NCBI RefSeq assembly: GCF_041227145.1
Contig: NZ_JBGFSP010000003.1
Coordinates: forward strand, 2,976,001 to 3,040,000
Length of the DNA: 64,000 nt
Reading direction: 5' to 3'
Origin: Bacteroides sp. AN502(2024)
Lineage (GTDB): Bacteria; Bacteroidota; Bacteroidia; Bacteroidales; Bacteroidaceae
In this document: one piece after another, positions 63,849 through 64,000 of the stretch
How positions within the stretch are numbered: the stretch's first letter is position 1
Layout of the letters: the number at the start of each line of letters is the position of its first letter
Program-made: the position numbers and the translations under genes
Notes under the pieces: generated by a model
The model's input: the letters and a program-made list of their open reading frames with translations, nothing else
Told to the model about the DNA's origin: nothing
Database searches by the model: none

Positions 63849-64000
63849 TTACTTCTTTAGCGTATCGAAGATTTCCATGATACGTTCCAATTCCTCCTCG
63901 TTACCGAAAGGGATACTGATCTTTCCTTTTCCCTTTTCAGAGCAGGTAAGTTGTACCTTGGTATTGAAAAAGCCAGAGAGTTGTTGTTTCAATAAGTTGA
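63849..64000 (-). CDS. parB: ParB chromosome-partition protein, C-terminal part (5' end outside window)
   Basis: The minus-strand frame is open from the window edge to a TAA at 63849-63851. About 50 C-terminal residues are visible: LLKQQLSGFFNTKVQLTCSE, then KGKGKISIPFGNEEELERIM, then EIFDTLKK. This is the C-terminal dimerisation domain of ParB proteins, whose usual form has KGKGKI(S/T)IPF and EELERI(M/I). The helix-turn-helix and CTP-binding parts lie outside the window. Confidence 0.85.
   Translation of the reverse strand, partial: NLLKQQLSGFFNTKVQLTCSEKGKGKISIPFGNEEELERIMEIFDTLKK

Overview
The window reads as a chromosomal segment of a gut Bacteroides, close to the B. thetaiotaomicron/ovatus group. 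The evidence is tandem SusC/SusD pairs, many secreted glycoside hydrolases with lipoprotein signals, -7 boxes of the TAnnTTTG type, the fused murF-alr gene, and the alaS / M23 / merR / spoT / lytic transglycosylase / DUF5683 / parB gene order typical of that genus. The species is an inference.

Left part (1-29758): mannose-glycan degradation. A first operon encodes the end of a GH38 alpha-mannosidase, a GH92 alpha-mannosidase, a GH2 beta-mannosidase-like enzyme and a GH78 alpha-L-rhamnosidase. A 1.3-kb gap follows. It holds a perfect 20-bp palindrome, nine copies of a 9-mer in both orientations, a 22/23-bp tandem repeat and the decayed end of a DUF6078-type gene. Next is a polysaccharide utilisation locus in which each SusD precedes its SusC: SusD, DUF5004-like, DUF4961-like, a SusC lacking the N-terminal regulatory-like domain, a second SusD and a full-length SusC. 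A DUF5005-like lipoprotein, two GH92 enzymes, a GH130 lipoprotein and an SGNH esterase complete it. Together they would import and strip alpha-mannosides, with the beta-mannose and rhamnose activities finishing the glycan.

Middle (29793-42720): housekeeping genes. dxs-trkA-trkH run leftward. GSCFA, murF-alr, tatA, tatC and a nuclease-helicase run rightward. murF carries an in-frame palindromic repeat insertion.

Junction (42721-45375): three terminator-like hairpins without a gene, one IS4/IS5-superfamily insertion sequence, a nested palindromic array, and a DUF6078-type gene broken by one extra base in an A run.

45376-51566, minus strand: an operon GH92 - ECF sigma - FecR anti-sigma - GH92, resembling the high-mannose N-glycan locus of B. 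thetaiotaomicron but with no SusC/SusD beside it.

51825-55176: a 3.3-kb island of decay bounded by two inverted copies of a MITE-like repeat that share 34 identical bases. It contains a truncated XRE protein, a NERD-like pseudogene, two small secreted or membrane proteins, a 128-nt long-hairpin element, a 41-bp tandem repeat, and remnants of DUF6261 and HU-family genes.

Right end (55197-64000): alaS, M23 peptidase, MerR regulator, SpoT/Rel, MltD-like transglycosylase, DUF5683 and the 3' end of parB.

The most unusual signal is that both DUF6078-type loci, 35 kb apart and unrelated in flank sequence, have an array of short inverted repeats beginning exactly 12 nt after the stop codon.
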